This document shows positions 28,781-37,036 of a stretch of 64,000 nucleotides of DNA, in pieces. The notes under the pieces are model-generated. The model saw nothing but the letters and a program-made list of their open reading frames with translations, was not told where the DNA came from and ran no database searches. Made by a program: the position numbers and the translations under genes. The stretch is from Hyphomicrobiales bacterium (GTDB lineage Bacteria > Pseudomonadota > Alphaproteobacteria > Rhizobiales > Beijerinckiaceae), in the NCBI GenBank assembly GCA_027484605.1, contig JAIXSR010000005.1:1-64000 (forward strand), given 5' to 3'. Each line of letters starts with the position of its first letter. The first letter of the stretch is position 1.

Positions 28781-30430
28781 TCACGGCGTCAGGCGCATGC
28801 CCAGCAGGAAGGTATGTGCGTTGTAGTTCTCGCCGGGCGCGTTCACCTGCAACCGCTCGAATGTGTAGCTGCCGCGCAATGCGACGAGGCGGTTGAACTT
28901 GTATTCGAGCCGCATGCCCGCATTGTATGTCGTTTCCGCGCGGTTGACGCCTTCATAGTCGATCCGGGCAATGCCGAGCGTGGCCGTGGCGGTGAAATTG
29001 CGCAGGAAGGCATGGGTCAGCGTTGCCGTGCCGCGATAGGCGATACCCCCGGCCGAACTGGCGAGTGTCGTCTCGACAACCTCGGTCTGGGCCCGGAGGT
29101 TCAGCGTTGTCAGCGGCGAGGCCGACCAGGTCAGCGCCGCATCGACCACCGGGGCCCGGAGATAGGCGAGGCGCGCATCCTCGTAATGGCGGAAGGTATA
29201 TCCGGCGCCCACTTCACCGGTCAGGTCTCGCGCCAGTTCGAAGGTCGAGCCGAGCCGCAAGGTCATCCCGCGTGAATCGCGGCGGAAGCCGTTCGTGTCG
29301 GGCGAGAGGTCATGCACGCGGCTGTCGACGCCCAGCTCCGCGAAGGGCGTGATGCCGGGCGTCACCTCGTAGCCGGCGCGGAGGCGGAGGCCGTAGACGG
29401 TGAGGTTCCGGCTTTCCTGCGAGACAGTGACACCGCCCGCCTGGATATCCGAATAGAGCGTGCGGTCCAGCGTGCCGCGCAGGCCGAGGCTCAGCCGGCC
29501 GAACCGGTGTGTCGCCCCGAGCAAGGTGCCGAAGCTGTAATAGGGGATCCGGTCCTGCGTCCCGGCCGGCAGGTTCACATTGCCCGGATTTTCGGTGTCG
29601 ATCCGCGCCGTAAGGCCGCCCTCGATCGTGAGATCGCGCGTGGCATCAAGGCGCAAGGCGGCGCGCACGTCGCCTTCGGGCCGGTTGACGCCGCTGAGGG
29701 CCGTGTAGCCCGTATAGGCGCCGCGCAGGGTGACATCGAGCTGGTGCCGGCTCCAGTCGGACCGGGCGGCCAGTTCACCCTCGGTGCGGTAGACCGGCGA
29801 GCCGCGCGCATTGGTGGCGGAACGGGCGGCATTGGTGTCGTAGCCGGCGGAAACCTCGATGGCCGGCCGCAGGATGAAGCTTCCGGCCTTGATGCCGAGC
29901 GGGGCGTAGGGATCATCCTCGCGCACCGGGCGGCGTGGCGTGACAATGACAGGTGGCGGCAGGCCCGGCCCGGCGGGCGGGGAAATGGCGGGCCGGCCAA
30001 GGGGCGCGATCGTGCCGGTCGCTTCCATGGCGCTGCCGTTCCGCGATGCTGCCGGGGCGCCGGGGCGCTGGCTCCGGGCCGCGGCGGGGTTCATGCTGCT
30101 GCCCGGGCGGACCTGGCCCGAGCCGAGCTGCTGCCTGGCCGCGAGATTCGGGTTCCGGCGCAGGCCGAAGCGACGGTTTGCCGGCGACCCGGCGAGATCG
30201 GGATCCGGCCCGCGCAGGCCGTTTGCAATCGGCGCTGCGGGTGCGGTCGCGGGACGCGCCGGCCGGAATTCGCCATCCAGCGCGCCGGGCGTTCCGGGGG
30301 TCTGGTTGCCGAGGATCTGGGCTTCGGCCGGGGCGGGCAGGGCGCCCATCAGGGCAAGGCCTGTCAACACCGCGGGGAGGGCGCGGGCTATCCAGAACGA
30401 TCCGAAGCGCGTATCAGAGCGGCGCGGCAA
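28781..30430 (-). CDS. Outer-membrane beta-barrel protein
   Basis: This 549-residue protein has an export signal (about 1-37, ending PAPAEA) and a long low-complexity N-terminal part rich in Pro, Ala, Arg and Gly (about 40-175). A C-terminal domain of about 370 residues follows, with alternating hydrophobic and polar residues and many aromatic-ended strands. It resembles the BBP2-type beta-barrel family of alphaproteobacteria. It does not end in Phe but in LLGMRLTP. The only start that keeps the signal peptide is a TTG at 30430 with GGGGA upstream; there is no ATG before residue 28. The role is unknown; polysaccharide export is possible given galU and kdsD next door. Confidence 0.8.
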   Translation of the reverse strand: MPRRSDTRFGSFWIARALPAVLTGLALMGALPAPAEAQILGNQTPGTPGALDGEFRPARPATAPAAPIANGLRGPDPDLAGSPANRRFGLRRNPNLAARQQLGSGQVRPGSSMNPAAARSQRPGAPAASRNGSAMEATGTIAPLGRPAISPPAGPGLPPPVIVTPRRPVREDDPYAPLGIKAGSFILRPAIEVSAGYDTNAARSATNARGSPVYRTEGELAARSDWSRHQLDVTLRGAYTGYTALSGVNRPEGDVRAALRLDATRDLTIEGGLTARIDTENPGNVNLPAGTQDRIPYYSFGTLLGATHRFGRLSLGLRGTLDRTLYSDIQAGGVTVSQESRNLTVYGLRLRAGYEVTPGITPFAELGVDSRVHDLSPDTNGFRRDSRGMTLRLGSTFELARDLTGEVGAGYTFRHYEDARLAYLRAPVVDAALTWSASPLTTLNLRAQTEVVETTLASSAGGIAYRGTATLTHAFLRNFTATATLGIARIDYEGVNRAETTYNAGMRLEYKFNRLVALRGSYTFERLQVNAPGENYNAHTFLLGMRLTP

Positions 30431-30591
30431 AAGGCAGGTTCCCCGGTAACTGGCCGGGAGCGGCCAGAGAAGCCCAGGTTCGGATGCGGGACCGAACCCT
30501 TGACAAGAAGTAAACAGAGAGGGTTAACGCTTGGTTTCCAACTGGGCATTTTCTGCCCCGTCGGAGCCGGGTCTTGGCCGGGAGCATCAGC

Positions 30592-31572
30592 ATGACCCAA
30601 CCGCTTGACGGCGCGCGCGCCAGCGCTCTCAGGACCATCCGGACCGAGATTGCCGGGCTCGACGCCCTGCGGGCCTCGATCGAGAACGGGATGGGCGCGG
30701 CCTTTTCCGAGGCGGTCCGGCTGATCGCCTCGGCGACCGGGCGTGTCATCGTGACCGGCATGGGCAAATCCGGCCATGTCGGGCGGAAGATCGCGGCGAC
30801 CTTCGCCTCGACGGGTACGGCGGCGCATTTCGTCCATCCCGGCGAGGCGAGCCATGGCGATCTCGGCATGATCCGCAACGAGGATGTGATCCTCGCCCTG
30901 TCCTGGTCGGGCGAGACGGCAGAATTGTCCGACATCATCGCCTATTCGCGCCGCTACGGCGTCGGGCTGGTGGCTGTGACATCCAATCCGGAATCGACCC
31001 TCGCGGTCGAGGCGGATATCGCGCTTGTCCTGCCGAAGGTGGAGGAGGCCTGCCCGAACGGCCTCGCGCCGACGACATCCACCACGATGCAGATCACGCT
31101 GGGTGATGCGCTGGCCGTGGCGCTTCTGGAAGCGCGCGGTTTCACGCCGGAGGATTTCCGCACCTTCCATCCCGGCGGGAAGCTCGGGGCCAAGCTCGCC
31201 TATGTGCGCGACATCATGCATCAGGGTGAGGCCTTGCCACGCATTCCGCAGAATGCGCCGATGGGCGAGGCGATTGTCGAGATGACCTCGCGCGGGTTCG
31301 GCTGCGTGGCGGTGGTGGACGGGGAAGGCCGGATGACCGGCGTGATCTCCGACGGCGACCTGCGCCGCCATATGCGGCCGGATCTGACGACCGTCCCGGT
31401 CACCGAGGTGATGACGCGCAATCCGCGTGTCGTGCGCGAGCAGACCCTTGCGGTCGAGGCGCTCGACCAGCTCAACAAGAGCAAGATCACGGCCTTGTTC
31501 GTGGTCGATGCCGGCCACAGGCCGGTCGGCATCGTGCATGTGCACGACCTGCTGCGCATCGGCGTCGCCTAG
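30592..31572 (+). CDS. kdsD: Arabinose-5-phosphate isomerase
   Basis: This 326-residue enzyme of the KpsF/GutQ family converts ribulose-5-phosphate to arabinose-5-phosphate, the first step toward Kdo for lipopolysaccharide. An SIS domain covers about 38-175 (VTGMGKSGHVGRKIA, SWSGETAEL, GLAPTTSTT). The conserved FHPGGKLG segment links to two CBS domains (about 205-326). I use the ATG at 30592, preceded by GGGAG; a TTG at 30574 is also in frame. It is divergent from the outer-membrane protein gene. The kds partners are not in the window. Confidence 0.94.
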   Translation: MTQPLDGARASALRTIRTEIAGLDALRASIENGMGAAFSEAVRLIASATGRVIVTGMGKSGHVGRKIAATFASTGTAAHFVHPGEASHGDLGMIRNEDVILALSWSGETAELSDIIAYSRRYGVGLVAVTSNPESTLAVEADIALVLPKVEEACPNGLAPTTSTTMQITLGDALAVALLEARGFTPEDFRTFHPGGKLGAKLAYVRDIMHQGEALPRIPQNAPMGEAIVEMTSRGFGCVAVVDGEGRMTGVISDGDLRRHMRPDLTTVPVTEVMTRNPRVVREQTLAVEALDQLNKSKITALFVVDAGHRPVGIVHVHDLLRIGVA

Positions 31573-31581
31573 GGCCGCATA

Positions 31582-32049
31582 TCAACCTGCGGCCGCTTCC
31601 GGATCGCCCTTTGCCACCACGACCAGCGTTGCGCCGTCGAGCGCCGTGACCTCGACCAGCGCGCCGGCCGGCAGGTCCGGCCCGGTGACGCGCCAGATGG
31701 AATCGCCGAAACGCGCCTGGCCGATGCCGTTCTCGATCGCATTCACCAGCTGGAGTTCGCGCCCGACAAGGCCGGCGGCGGGATCGTCGAGGCCGGCATC
31801 CGTGGCGTTTGCCCGGCGCGATCCATAGACGCGCACGCCGATCATGGCGGCGGCGAGGGCGAGCAGGCCGAACAGGACCAATTCGGTGCCCGGGCCGAGC
31901 GACACGATGAGCGACACCAGCGCCATGGCGAGGGCGGCAAGGCCGATCCAGAGCAGGTAGGAGCCCGGGGCGACGAGCATCTCAACGGCGATCAGGATCA
32001 TGCCGATGCCAAGCCAGCCGGCCATGGCGGGAAGGCCGAGATAGAGCAT
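31582..32049 (-). CDS. NfeD-family membrane protein
   Basis: This 155-residue protein has three or four N-terminal membrane helices (about 8-74) and a soluble C-terminal OB-fold domain (GLVGRELQLVNAIENGIGQARFGDS, read in two parts, about 92-150). This is the short NfeD form. It sits 6 bases downstream of the SPFH-domain gene, the classic stomatin-NfeD operon. Such pairs organise membrane microdomains or stabilise partner proteases; the exact role here is unknown. Confidence 0.9.
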   Translation of the reverse strand: MLYLGLPAMAGWLGIGMILIAVEMLVAPGSYLLWIGLAALAMALVSLIVSLGPGTELVLFGLLALAAAMIGVRVYGSRRANATDAGLDDPAAGLVGRELQLVNAIENGIGQARFGDSIWRVTGPDLPAGALVEVTALDGATLVVVAKGDPEAAAG

Positions 32050-32055
32050 TGCGGC

Positions 32056-33039
32056 TTACTCCCTGCTGCCCTTGTCGGACCAGGGCCGGCGCGGTGCTTC
32101 GGCATTGGCCGGGCCGCCGCCATTGCCGAGCGCGGATTTCGCGATTTCGGCGATCCCGCCCAATGTGCCGACCAGCCCGCCCATCTCGGCGGGGATGATG
32201 ACGACCTTCTGGTTCGGCGCCGTTGCCAGCTTGGCGAAGGCGGCGACATATTTTTCCGCGATCAGGTAGTTCACGCCGGCGGTGTCGCCCTTGGCGATCG
32301 CCTCGGAGACGGCACGGGTGGCATTGGCTTCCGCCTCGGCCTGCCTTTCGCGGGCCTCGGCATCACGGAAGGCGGCTTCCTTCCGGCCTTCCGCCGCGAG
32401 GATCTGGGCCTGCTTCTCGCCCTCGGCCTTGAGGATGGCGGATTGCCGGGCACCCTCGGCCTCGAGGATGGCGGCGCGCCGCTCGCGTTCGGCCTTCATC
32501 TGACGGCCCATCGCGCCGACAAGATCGGCCGGCGGGACGATGTCCTTGATCTCGATCCGGGTGACCTTGACGCCCCAGGGCGAGGCCGCGGCATCGACCA
32601 CCGAGAGCAGGCGGACATTGATCTCGTCGCGGTGCGAGAGCAGCGAATCGAGGTCCATCGCACCCATGACGGTGCGGATATTCGTCATGGTCAGGTTGAG
32701 CAGCGCGTAATCGAGCTGGGCGACCTGGTAGGTGGCCCGGGCCGCATCGACGACCTGGTAGAAGAGCACGCCATCGGCGCGGACGGTCGCGTTGTCCTTG
32801 GTGATGACTTCCTGCGTCGGCACATCGAGCACCTGCTCCATCACCACGACCTTGGCGCCGATCGTCTCGATATAGGGAATGACGAGGCCGAGCCCGGGCG
32901 TGAGCGTCCGGCTGTAGCGGCCGAAGCGCTCGACCGTGTAATGCTTGCCCTGCGGCACCTGACGGACCATCGCGGCCAGCGTGATGATGGCAAAGACGAG
33001 AAAGATCAGCGCGACAATCTGGCCGGTATCGAGATTCAT
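32056..33039 (-). CDS. SPFH/band-7 protein (slipin/QmcA type)
   Basis: This 327-residue protein has one N-terminal membrane helix (about 6-25) followed by the SPFH domain (VPQGKHYTVERFGRYSRTL through about residue 180). A long Ala/Glu-rich coiled coil with repeated AEG motifs follows (about 190-270), then a hydrophobic C-terminal stretch. Homologues form large membrane oligomers. The ATG at 33039 (MNLDTGQIV) fits the family; the longer frame upstream is not supported. It is the first gene of a two-gene operon with the NfeD gene. Confidence 0.92.
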   Translation of the reverse strand: MNLDTGQIVALIFLVFAIITLAAMVRQVPQGKHYTVERFGRYSRTLTPGLGLVIPYIETIGAKVVVMEQVLDVPTQEVITKDNATVRADGVLFYQVVDAARATYQVAQLDYALLNLTMTNIRTVMGAMDLDSLLSHRDEINVRLLSVVDAAASPWGVKVTRIEIKDIVPPADLVGAMGRQMKAERERRAAILEAEGARQSAILKAEGEKQAQILAAEGRKEAAFRDAEARERQAEAEANATRAVSEAIAKGDTAGVNYLIAEKYVAAFAKLATAPNQKVVIIPAEMGGLVGTLGGIAEIAKSALGNGGGPANAEAPRRPWSDKGSRE

Positions 33040-33127
33040 GACGGGACGTCTCCTTGCTGGCGTCTCAAGCTGCCTTCCGTCGCATGATTCCACAAGTGCG
33101 GCGGCGCACGCTGCGGGTTTCCTCACA

Positions 33128-33607
33128 TCATGATGACGGCTTTACGATGACGCCCTGCTTGAGGCTGTCGCCCAGGCGGCGCATGAGCGTGCCGACCTGG
33201 TTGCATTCCTCCTCAGAGAGCACCTGCATCATCTCGTCGAGCAGCCGGGTTTCCTCGGCCAGGGCCTGCCGCGCGAGAGTCTCGCCCTCGGCGGTGAGAT
33301 AGAGCCGGCGCACGCGGCGATCCTCGGCATCGGCATCGCGGCGGACCCAGCCGCTGGCCTCGAGATCCGGCAGGGCCATGGAGAGGTTCGAACGGCCGAC
33401 GAAGAGCTTCTCTGCCAGCCGCTGCTGCGTCATGCCCGGCTCGTAGAGCAGGTTCGCCATGATGTCGAACTGCGCCATCCGGATCCCGAGCGGCTGGATG
33501 GCCTGCGCCATGCGCTGGGCCCAGAGCGAATGGACGCGCGCCACGGCCAGCCAGTTCTTGAAGCGCGGACGGTCCCAGGGGAGATCGGATTTGGGCGGCT
33601 GGTTCAT
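33128..33607 (-). CDS. MarR-family transcriptional regulator
   Basis: This 159-residue winged-helix regulator has the MarR core, with MTQQRLAEKLFVGRSNLSMALPDLE as recognition region (two parts, about 58-82) and the wing DAEDRRVRRLYLT at about 92-104. I choose the ATG at 33607 (MNQPPKSD); a TTG 57 bases upstream would run into the operator. It is divergent from the alpha/beta hydrolase at 33701, and the two inverted repeats between them are the likely binding sites. No ligand can be inferred. Confidence 0.9.
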   Translation of the reverse strand: MNQPPKSDLPWDRPRFKNWLAVARVHSLWAQRMAQAIQPLGIRMAQFDIMANLLYEPGMTQQRLAEKLFVGRSNLSMALPDLEASGWVRRDADAEDRRVRRLYLTAEGETLARQALAEETRLLDEMMQVLSEEECNQVGTLMRRLGDSLKQGVIVKPSS

Positions 33608-33643
33608 GGCGGGCTCGGCGGACACGGAACAACCAGCTTGACT

Positions 33644-33680
33644 TTGTTCAGAATTGAACAACAATGTTCAATGTTGAACA
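33644..33680. promoter_or_regulatory. Tandem inverted-repeat operator for the MarR regulator
   Basis: Two related palindromes lie side by side: TTGTTCA-N4-TGAACAA at 33644-33661 and TGTTCA-N4-TGAACA at 33665-33680. Their centres are 20 bp apart, two helical turns, so two dimers could sit on the same face. The block is far more AT-rich than its surroundings. It lies 36 bases before the regulator start and 20 bases before the hydrolase start, fitting repression of both. Confidence 0.8.
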
Positions 33681-33700
33681 AACAAGCTGAGGTCCACACC

Positions 33701-34588
33701 ATGGCATACCCCGCGCTCAAGGTCATCCGTCCCGTCATCCGGCTGTCGAGCGCGCTCTCGCCGCGCCTCACCGGGCGCCTGGCCTTTCGCCTGTTCTGCA
33801 CGCCGATCGGCCATGCGCGGGTCGATCCCGCCAATCCGGCCATGCGCAAGGCGCTGGCGCTGTTCGAACGGGCGGAGACCCGGATCGTCGGCCATTGCCG
33901 GGGCTATGTCCGCAGCTTCCGTTTCGAGCCGGCCGGCGAAGTGCGCGGCACGGTGCTGCTGATCCATGGCTGGACCGGGCAGGCGATCTTCATGGCCGGC
34001 TTCGTCGAGCCGCTGCTGGCGGAGGGGTTCCGCGTGCTCGCGCTTGACCTGCCGGCGCATGGCGGCTCGGGCGGGCGGCAGCTCAACGTGCCGCTGGCGG
34101 TCGAGGCGGTCAGCGCGGTCGTGCGCGATCACCTGCCGCTGGCGGGCATTGTCAGCCATTCCTTCGGCGGGGCCATCGCCATGGCGGCCCTGGCCGGCGG
34201 GGTGGAAAATTTCCCGGCCCTGCCCTGCGCACGGCTGGTCACCCTGGCCGCGCCGCAAGCGATGCAGGATTACGGCGATGCTTTCTCCCGGGCAGTCGGG
34301 TTGACCCGCAAGGGCCATCGCGCCTTCGAGAACCGCGTGCTCGAACTGGCGGGGCGGCCGATGGCCAGCTTTTCCGGCAAGGCCTATCTCGCGCAGACGC
34401 TGGTCCCCGCCCTGGTGGTCCATGCGCCGGATGACCGGGAAATCCCGTTCTCGGATGCGGAGGCCCTGGCCTCGGCAGGGCCCCAGGTCAGGTTGCTGCC
34501 CGTGCCCGGGCTCGGGCATCGCCGCATCCTGATGGCGCCTTCGGTGCATCGCGCGGCGGCCCGCTTCCTCGCTTCGGGCGAGGCATGA
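33701..34588 (+). CDS. Alpha/beta hydrolase
   Basis: This 295-residue protein has an alpha/beta-hydrolase core with the oxyanion region LLIHGWTGQA at about residue 87, the nucleophile elbow SHSFGGA at about 149-155, an acid in APDDREIPF and a catalytic His in GLGHRRIL near the C-terminus. The N-terminal 70 residues are basic and unassigned. The ATG at 33701 is preceded by GAGG. An earlier ATG at 33671 lies inside the operator and lacks a ribosome site. The substrate is unknown; control by the divergent MarR gene is likely. Confidence 0.85.
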   Translation: MAYPALKVIRPVIRLSSALSPRLTGRLAFRLFCTPIGHARVDPANPAMRKALALFERAETRIVGHCRGYVRSFRFEPAGEVRGTVLLIHGWTGQAIFMAGFVEPLLAEGFRVLALDLPAHGGSGGRQLNVPLAVEAVSAVVRDHLPLAGIVSHSFGGAIAMAALAGGVENFPALPCARLVTLAAPQAMQDYGDAFSRAVGLTRKGHRAFENRVLELAGRPMASFSGKAYLAQTLVPALVVHAPDDREIPFSDAEALASAGPQVRLLPVPGLGHRRILMAPSVHRAAARFLASGEA

Positions 34589-34597
34589 TGGGGTGGC

Positions 34598-35674
34598 TCA
34601 GAGCCAGCCCATCAGTTCACGGCGGGCAATCGCCTCGAGCACGTCGATCCCGCCCGCGCTGGCATTGAGCGCGGGGATGTAGGTGAAATGCTCGCCGCCG
34701 GCATGCTCGAAGATCTCGCGGTTCTCGCCATCGAGTTCTTCCAGCGTCTCGAGGCAATCCGCCGAGAAACCCGGCGCGACCAGCGCCAGCTTCTTCACGC
34801 CTGATTCAGCCAGGGCCTTGACGGTCTCGTCCGTATAGGGCTGGAGCCAGGGGTCATTGCCGAAGCGCGACTGGAAGGTGATCCGGAAACGGTCCTTTTC
34901 CCAGCCCAGGGCCTCGCGCAGCAGGCGGCCGGTCTTCTGGCATTCGCAATGATAAGGATCGCCCTTCTCGAGATATTTCTGCGGCATGCCGTGGAAAGTC
35001 GCCACCAGCACTTCCGGTTCCCAGTCGAGCGTGGCGAGATGGGCGCGGACCGATCTGGCGAGCGCCTCGATATAGACCGGCTCGTCGGCATAGGCCGGGG
35101 CCACCCGCACCGATGGCTGCCAGCGCATTTTCATCAGCGCGCGGAAGGCCTCGTCGCAGGCCGTGGCGGTGGTGGCCGCCGCGTAATGCGGGTAGAGCGG
35201 CACCAGCAGGATCCGGTCACAGCCCTGGTCCTTCAGGGCCTGGATCCGGCTCTCGGTGCTCGGGTTCTGGTAGCGCATCGCGAAATCGACGATGACCTTG
35301 TCCTCGCCGCCGAACCGGGCGGCCAGCTGCTCGGCCTGCTCGCGCGAGATCGTCTTCAGCGGACCCTCGTTCCGCTCGTTGTTCCAGATCGTCGCATAGT
35401 CCTTGCCCTTGCGGCCGGGGCGCGTGGTCAGGATGATGAGGTTCAGCAGCGGCCACCAGAGCAGGCGCGGCACCTCGATCACGCGGCGATCGGAGAGGAA
35501 CTGCTTGAGATAGCGGCGCATCGACCAGTAATCGGTGCCATCCGGCGTTCCCAGATTGAGCAGGAGCACCCCGACCATCCCCTTGCGGACAGGCGGATGG
35601 CCCTCGGGAAGGCGAACGCGGCGCATCTCGGCCTCGTTGGCCGTGGCGGCAGGCAGGATCACAGGCTTGTTCAT
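34598..35674 (-). CDS. hemH: Ferrochelatase
   Basis: This 358-residue enzyme inserts Fe2+ into protoporphyrin IX, the last step of protoheme synthesis. The N-terminal LLLNLGTPDG begins at about residue 37. The metal-binding histidine is in ATFHGMPQKYLEKGDPY at about 215-230, and the family signature FQSRFGNDPWLQPYT follows at about 260-275. The late glutamate is in LETLEELDGENREIF. The 30-residue N-terminal extension is common in alphaproteobacteria. It is monocistronic and convergent with the hydrolase gene. Confidence 0.96.
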   Translation of the reverse strand: MNKPVILPAATANEAEMRRVRLPEGHPPVRKGMVGVLLLNLGTPDGTDYWSMRRYLKQFLSDRRVIEVPRLLWWPLLNLIILTTRPGRKGKDYATIWNNERNEGPLKTISREQAEQLAARFGGEDKVIVDFAMRYQNPSTESRIQALKDQGCDRILLVPLYPHYAAATTATACDEAFRALMKMRWQPSVRVAPAYADEPVYIEALARSVRAHLATLDWEPEVLVATFHGMPQKYLEKGDPYHCECQKTGRLLREALGWEKDRFRITFQSRFGNDPWLQPYTDETVKALAESGVKKLALVAPGFSADCLETLEELDGENREIFEHAGGEHFTYIPALNASAGGIDVLEAIARRELMGWL

Positions 35675-35761
35675 GCCCGCATCACATAACGCGATGCGTG
35701 AATTTGTTAAGAGGCTTCTCGTTGTCCGGTCGATTCTTGTCGAAAAGCGGGTCCGGACAGC

Positions 35762-36997
35762 TCAGCCGACGGGGCGCTCGTCCGCGATCACCTTGCCGTC
35801 ATTCGGGAGCGAGCCGAGCGGAACGAGCTCGACCTCGCCCTTCAGGCTGGTGGCTGCCCGCAGCGCCTCGCCGATGGCGCTGGAGAGATCCTCGCCGAAA
35901 TGCGCGGTCTCGACCCGGAGGACCATTGTGTCCTGCTCGTTCTCGCGCCGGACGACGAGGCGCAGGCGGCCGAGGCCGGGATGTTTCTTGGCGACGGTAT
36001 CGACCTGCGCGGGATCGACGAACATGCCCTTCACCTTGGTGCGCTGGTCGGCGCGGCCCATCCATCCGGCAAGGCGCCGGTTGGTACGGCCGCAGGGCGA
36101 GGCACCGTCGAGGAATTTCGACAGGTCACCCGTGCCGAAGCGCAGCAGCGGGTAATCCCGGTTCAGGCGGGTGACGACGATCTCGCCGACCTCGCCATCG
36201 GGCACGGGGTCATTCGAGCCGGGGCGGACGATCTCGACCAGGATGCCCTCGTTCACGACGAGGCCGGCGCGGGCCGGTGTCTCGTAGGCAATGATGCCGA
36301 GATCGGCCGTGGCATAGGCCTGGTAGGCATCGATGCCCTTCGCCGCAATGGCCTGCTGCAGGCTGGGCGGGAAGGCGGCCCCGGAAACCAGCGCCTTGCG
36401 GAGCGAGAGCGCCGGCCTGCCGGCTTCCTCGGCCTTGTCGAGCAGGATCTTCAGGAAATCGGGCGTGCCGCAATAGGCATTCGGTTTCAGCGCCGCGATG
36501 GCCTCGATCTGCATCTCGGTCTGGCCGGGGCCGGCGGGGATCACGGCGCAGCCCACCGCATGGGCGCCGGATTCCATGATATGGGCACCGGGTGTGAAGT
36601 GATAGCTGAACGTGTTCAGCACGATATCGCCCTTGCGGAAGCCGGCGGCGAAAAGCGCGCGGCCGGCGCCCCACCAATCGGCGGCATAGCCTTCGGGATC
36701 GTAGATCGGCCCGGGCGACATGAGCAGCCGCTTGAGCTGACCCGCCGGCGTGGTGGTCAGCCCCGCGAAGGGCGGTGCCACGGCCTGCATGCCGAGCAAT
36801 TCACCCTTGCGCAGAACCGGAATCCTGGCCAGGGACGCCCGGTCGGTCAGGCCGGCGAGGTCGATTCCGGCGAGCTGCCGGTCGAGATGCGGGGCCGCGG
36901 GCCGGGCCCAGGCGAGCAGATCGCGCAGGTCTCCCAGCAGGCCGAGTTCCCGCGTCTCCGGGGCGCGGGTTTCCACGGAATCGAAAAACTCGCTCAT
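35762..36997 (-). CDS. Phenylacetate-CoA ligase-like adenylating enzyme
   Basis: This 411-residue protein belongs to the PaaK branch of the AMP-forming ligases, which activate an aromatic or fatty acid as acyl-AMP and then acyl-CoA. Recognisable parts are NTFSYHFTPGAHIMESGA at about 128-145, YCGTPDFLKILLDKAEE at about 175, the aromatic AYATADLGIIAYE at about 225, and DYPLLRFGTGDL followed by GRADQRTKVKGMFV near 310-325. It is shorter than typical PaaK (about 430-440) and lacks a clear glycine-rich P-loop near residue 85. It lies 39 bases downstream of the aminotransferase gene and may be co-transcribed with it. Confidence 0.85.
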   Translation of the reverse strand: MSEFFDSVETRAPETRELGLLGDLRDLLAWARPAAPHLDRQLAGIDLAGLTDRASLARIPVLRKGELLGMQAVAPPFAGLTTTPAGQLKRLLMSPGPIYDPEGYAADWWGAGRALFAAGFRKGDIVLNTFSYHFTPGAHIMESGAHAVGCAVIPAGPGQTEMQIEAIAALKPNAYCGTPDFLKILLDKAEEAGRPALSLRKALVSGAAFPPSLQQAIAAKGIDAYQAYATADLGIIAYETPARAGLVVNEGILVEIVRPGSNDPVPDGEVGEIVVTRLNRDYPLLRFGTGDLSKFLDGASPCGRTNRRLAGWMGRADQRTKVKGMFVDPAQVDTVAKKHPGLGRLRLVVRRENEQDTMVLRVETAHFGEDLSSAIGEALRAATSLKGEVELVPLGSLPNDGKVIADERPVG

Positions 36998-37036
36998 CGT
37001 TCCTCCGGTCGGTCTCGCGGCAACCCTGACTTCCGC

